Of a stretch of DNA of 5,669 bases, positions 4,873 to 5,669 are shown one piece after another. The stretch comes from DATCDR01 sp036510575. Lineage in GTDB: Bacteria; Actinomycetota; Acidimicrobiia; Acidimicrobiales; Bog-793. The notes under the pieces are model-generated. The model saw only the letters and a list, made by a program, of their open reading frames with translations, was not told the DNA's origin and did not search any database. The position numbers were made by a program, and so were the translations under genes. The DNA lies in NCBI GenBank assembly GCA_036510575.1, contig DATCDR010000071.1, positions 1-5,669 of the forward strand, given 5' to 3'. Numbering within the stretch: position 1 is the first letter of the stretch; every line of letters starts with the position of its first letter.

Positions 4873-5266
4873 GTTCCGCGACCACGGGCGAAGGTTGGCA
4901 GCGAGCCCGATGCCATTTACTTACCAGGCGGTCTGACTGGCGAGGATGCTCAGTCGAAGTGCGCATCGCTGGCTCGCCCGCGGTCCGCTCCCGCTCGCGC
5001 ACGGCTCAAGTCGCGATGTGCGAGCTCTGTGTACCGAGCATCGTACAGAGCCATCGCGTATCGAAGCGCCGACATTCTTTCCCGCGGCACCAGCCGACGG
5101 CGTTGCCGGAGGAGTCCAGTATTCCGAGGCCGGGCAAGTTGGTTCCGGATGCGGTGCTGTCCTCTTCAGGCGAGATCGTCCTTCCAAAGGCTTAATGTCG
5201 GCGCACGCGTTTTGCACCGGCAATCCCGTCCGCGCTCAAGCATCACGATAATGGGCGTCGAAAAAT
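4873..5266. other. Gene-poor interval between the repeats and the flavin reductase gene
   Basis: Open frames here are short, lack ribosome binding sites and do not resemble known intact proteins. It holds the 47-nt hairpin at 5012-5058 and, from ATG 5016, a possible damaged twin-arginine-type leader. I see no clear terminator for the minus-strand flavin reductase gene ending at 5267. Confidence 0.5.
5012..5058. repeat. 47-nt two-part hairpin (14 paired bases each side)
   Basis: CGCGATG (5012-5018) pairs with CATCGCG (5052-5058). Immediately inside on the 3' side, ACAGAGC (5045-5051) pairs with GCTCTGT (5024-5030). Only a 5-nt bulge (5019-5023) separates the two stems on the left. The apical loop is 14 nt (5031-5044) and can form two further pairs. 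No T-run follows. It may be a small structured RNA, a mobile-element site or a chance fold. Confidence 0.55.
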
Positions 5267-5669
5267 TCAGGCCGGGTGACCAGGTTCGAATGACTTGACG
5301 TCGCGAAGTGTCAACTGCCTGCCGTCAAGGCTTTTGTCAGCATCGAGATCCTCGATGGGCGTGAGCACGAAGCCAACGTGATCGCCAAATGGAATCTTCG
5401 CGATCACGTGGCCTTCGAATGAGGTGCTGCAGTCAGTAAGAATTGGGGCACCGGTAACGCCGGGACGCCAGGAGACCCCTTCGAACTTGTCGATGTCATC
5501 CCCGGTGTTCTGACCGAAGAGCGCGGCAAGCGCCTCGTTTTTCTTCGTGAGGATGTGAACCGCGAGCCCCGAAGCCGAGTCGGCAATCTCGTAGGTTCGA
5601 TTCGCGATGGACAGACAGACGAGGTAGCGCGGCGGCTCGATCCCGCATTGGGTCGCAAATCCTACTAGG
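5267..5669 (-). CDS. Flavin reductase-like FMN-binding protein, C-terminal part
   Basis: The reverse strand is open from the right edge to a TGA at 5269-5267, giving 133 residues without a start in the window. It reads GFATQCGIEPPRYLVCLS, then NRTYEIADSASGLAVHIL, LFGQNTGDDIDKFEGVSW, TGAPILTDC, and FGDHVGFVLTPI. This is the order of the flavin reductase-like domain (PF01613 type): the FMN phosphate and isoalloxazine side around the first strands, then the 'GAPIL' strand and the GDH motif with its conserved His. Such proteins bind FMN and either pass reduced flavin to a monooxygenase or carry out their own NAD(P)H-dependent reduction. Members are usually about 160-180 residues, so I infer that a short N-terminal part lies outside the window. 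No frameshift or missing motif is seen. It converges on the plus-strand remnants and is probably unrelated to the central operon. Confidence 0.87.
   Translation of the reverse strand, partial: LVGFATQCGIEPPRYLVCLSIANRTYEIADSASGLAVHILTKKNEALAALFGQNTGDDIDKFEGVSWRPGVTGAPILTDCSTSFEGHVIAKIPFGDHVGFVLTPIEDLDADKSLDGRQLTLRDVKSFEPGHPA

Noticed and set aside
5404..5658. Minus-strand frame with a start codon at the right end
   Set aside because: It overlaps the flavin reductase frame on the same strand. Only the frame ending at 5267 gives a recognisable conserved domain.
1..5669. tRNA, rRNA, CRISPR array, IS element with terminal repeats
   Set aside because: I saw no cloverleaf, no regularly spaced long repeats and no transposase with flanking inverted repeats. 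In particular, no tRNA 3' end is visible as an attachment site for the recombinase remnant.

Overview
The window looks like a piece of a high-GC actinobacterial chromosome, possibly from an uncultured soil lineage. This rests on GC-rich third codon positions, GTG starts, and recognisable protein families. It has one healthy three-gene operon in the middle, an incomplete gene at each edge, and gene-poor, decayed sequence on both sides of the operon.

Left part (1-844). A minus-strand gene of unknown function starts near 119 behind a strong ribosome binding site and runs off the left edge. Facing away from it, 213-608 holds the N-terminal part of a DUF2127-like membrane protein: a Cys-x2-Cys module, a linker and one membrane helix. 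It has no clear start in its own frame and stops after the first helix, so it is probably a remnant. A 41-codon ORF with a good ribosome binding site (710-835) and a small hairpin fill the rest.

Core operon (845-3723, plus strand). It encodes a class I SAM-dependent methyltransferase, a haem-oxygenase-like diiron oxidase (HDO; 'iron-containing redox enzyme' family), and a membrane-anchored family 2 glycosyltransferase. A short gap with a hairpin separates the first two genes. The last two overlap by ATGA. The HDO protein keeps a complete seven-residue metal-ligand set whose spacing equals that of the N-oxygenase SznF as I remember it. I infer a small tailoring pathway (oxidation, methylation, glycosylation) on an unknown substrate. 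The glycosyltransferase C-terminus runs into a short piece that resembles the start of an Idi/Nudix protein.

Right part (3724-5266). No intact gene is visible. The stretch holds a tyrosine-recombinase C-terminal remnant (4488-4676) whose stop codon lies in the loop of a perfect 13-bp hairpin, a 12-bp tandem repeat, several other hairpins, a strong ribosome binding site leading into a 12-codon ORF that runs into helically phased direct repeats, and a 47-nt two-part hairpin. It reads as the scar of an old mobile element. On the minus strand, 5267-5669 is the C-terminal three quarters or so of a flavin reductase-like FMN protein that enters from beyond the right edge.
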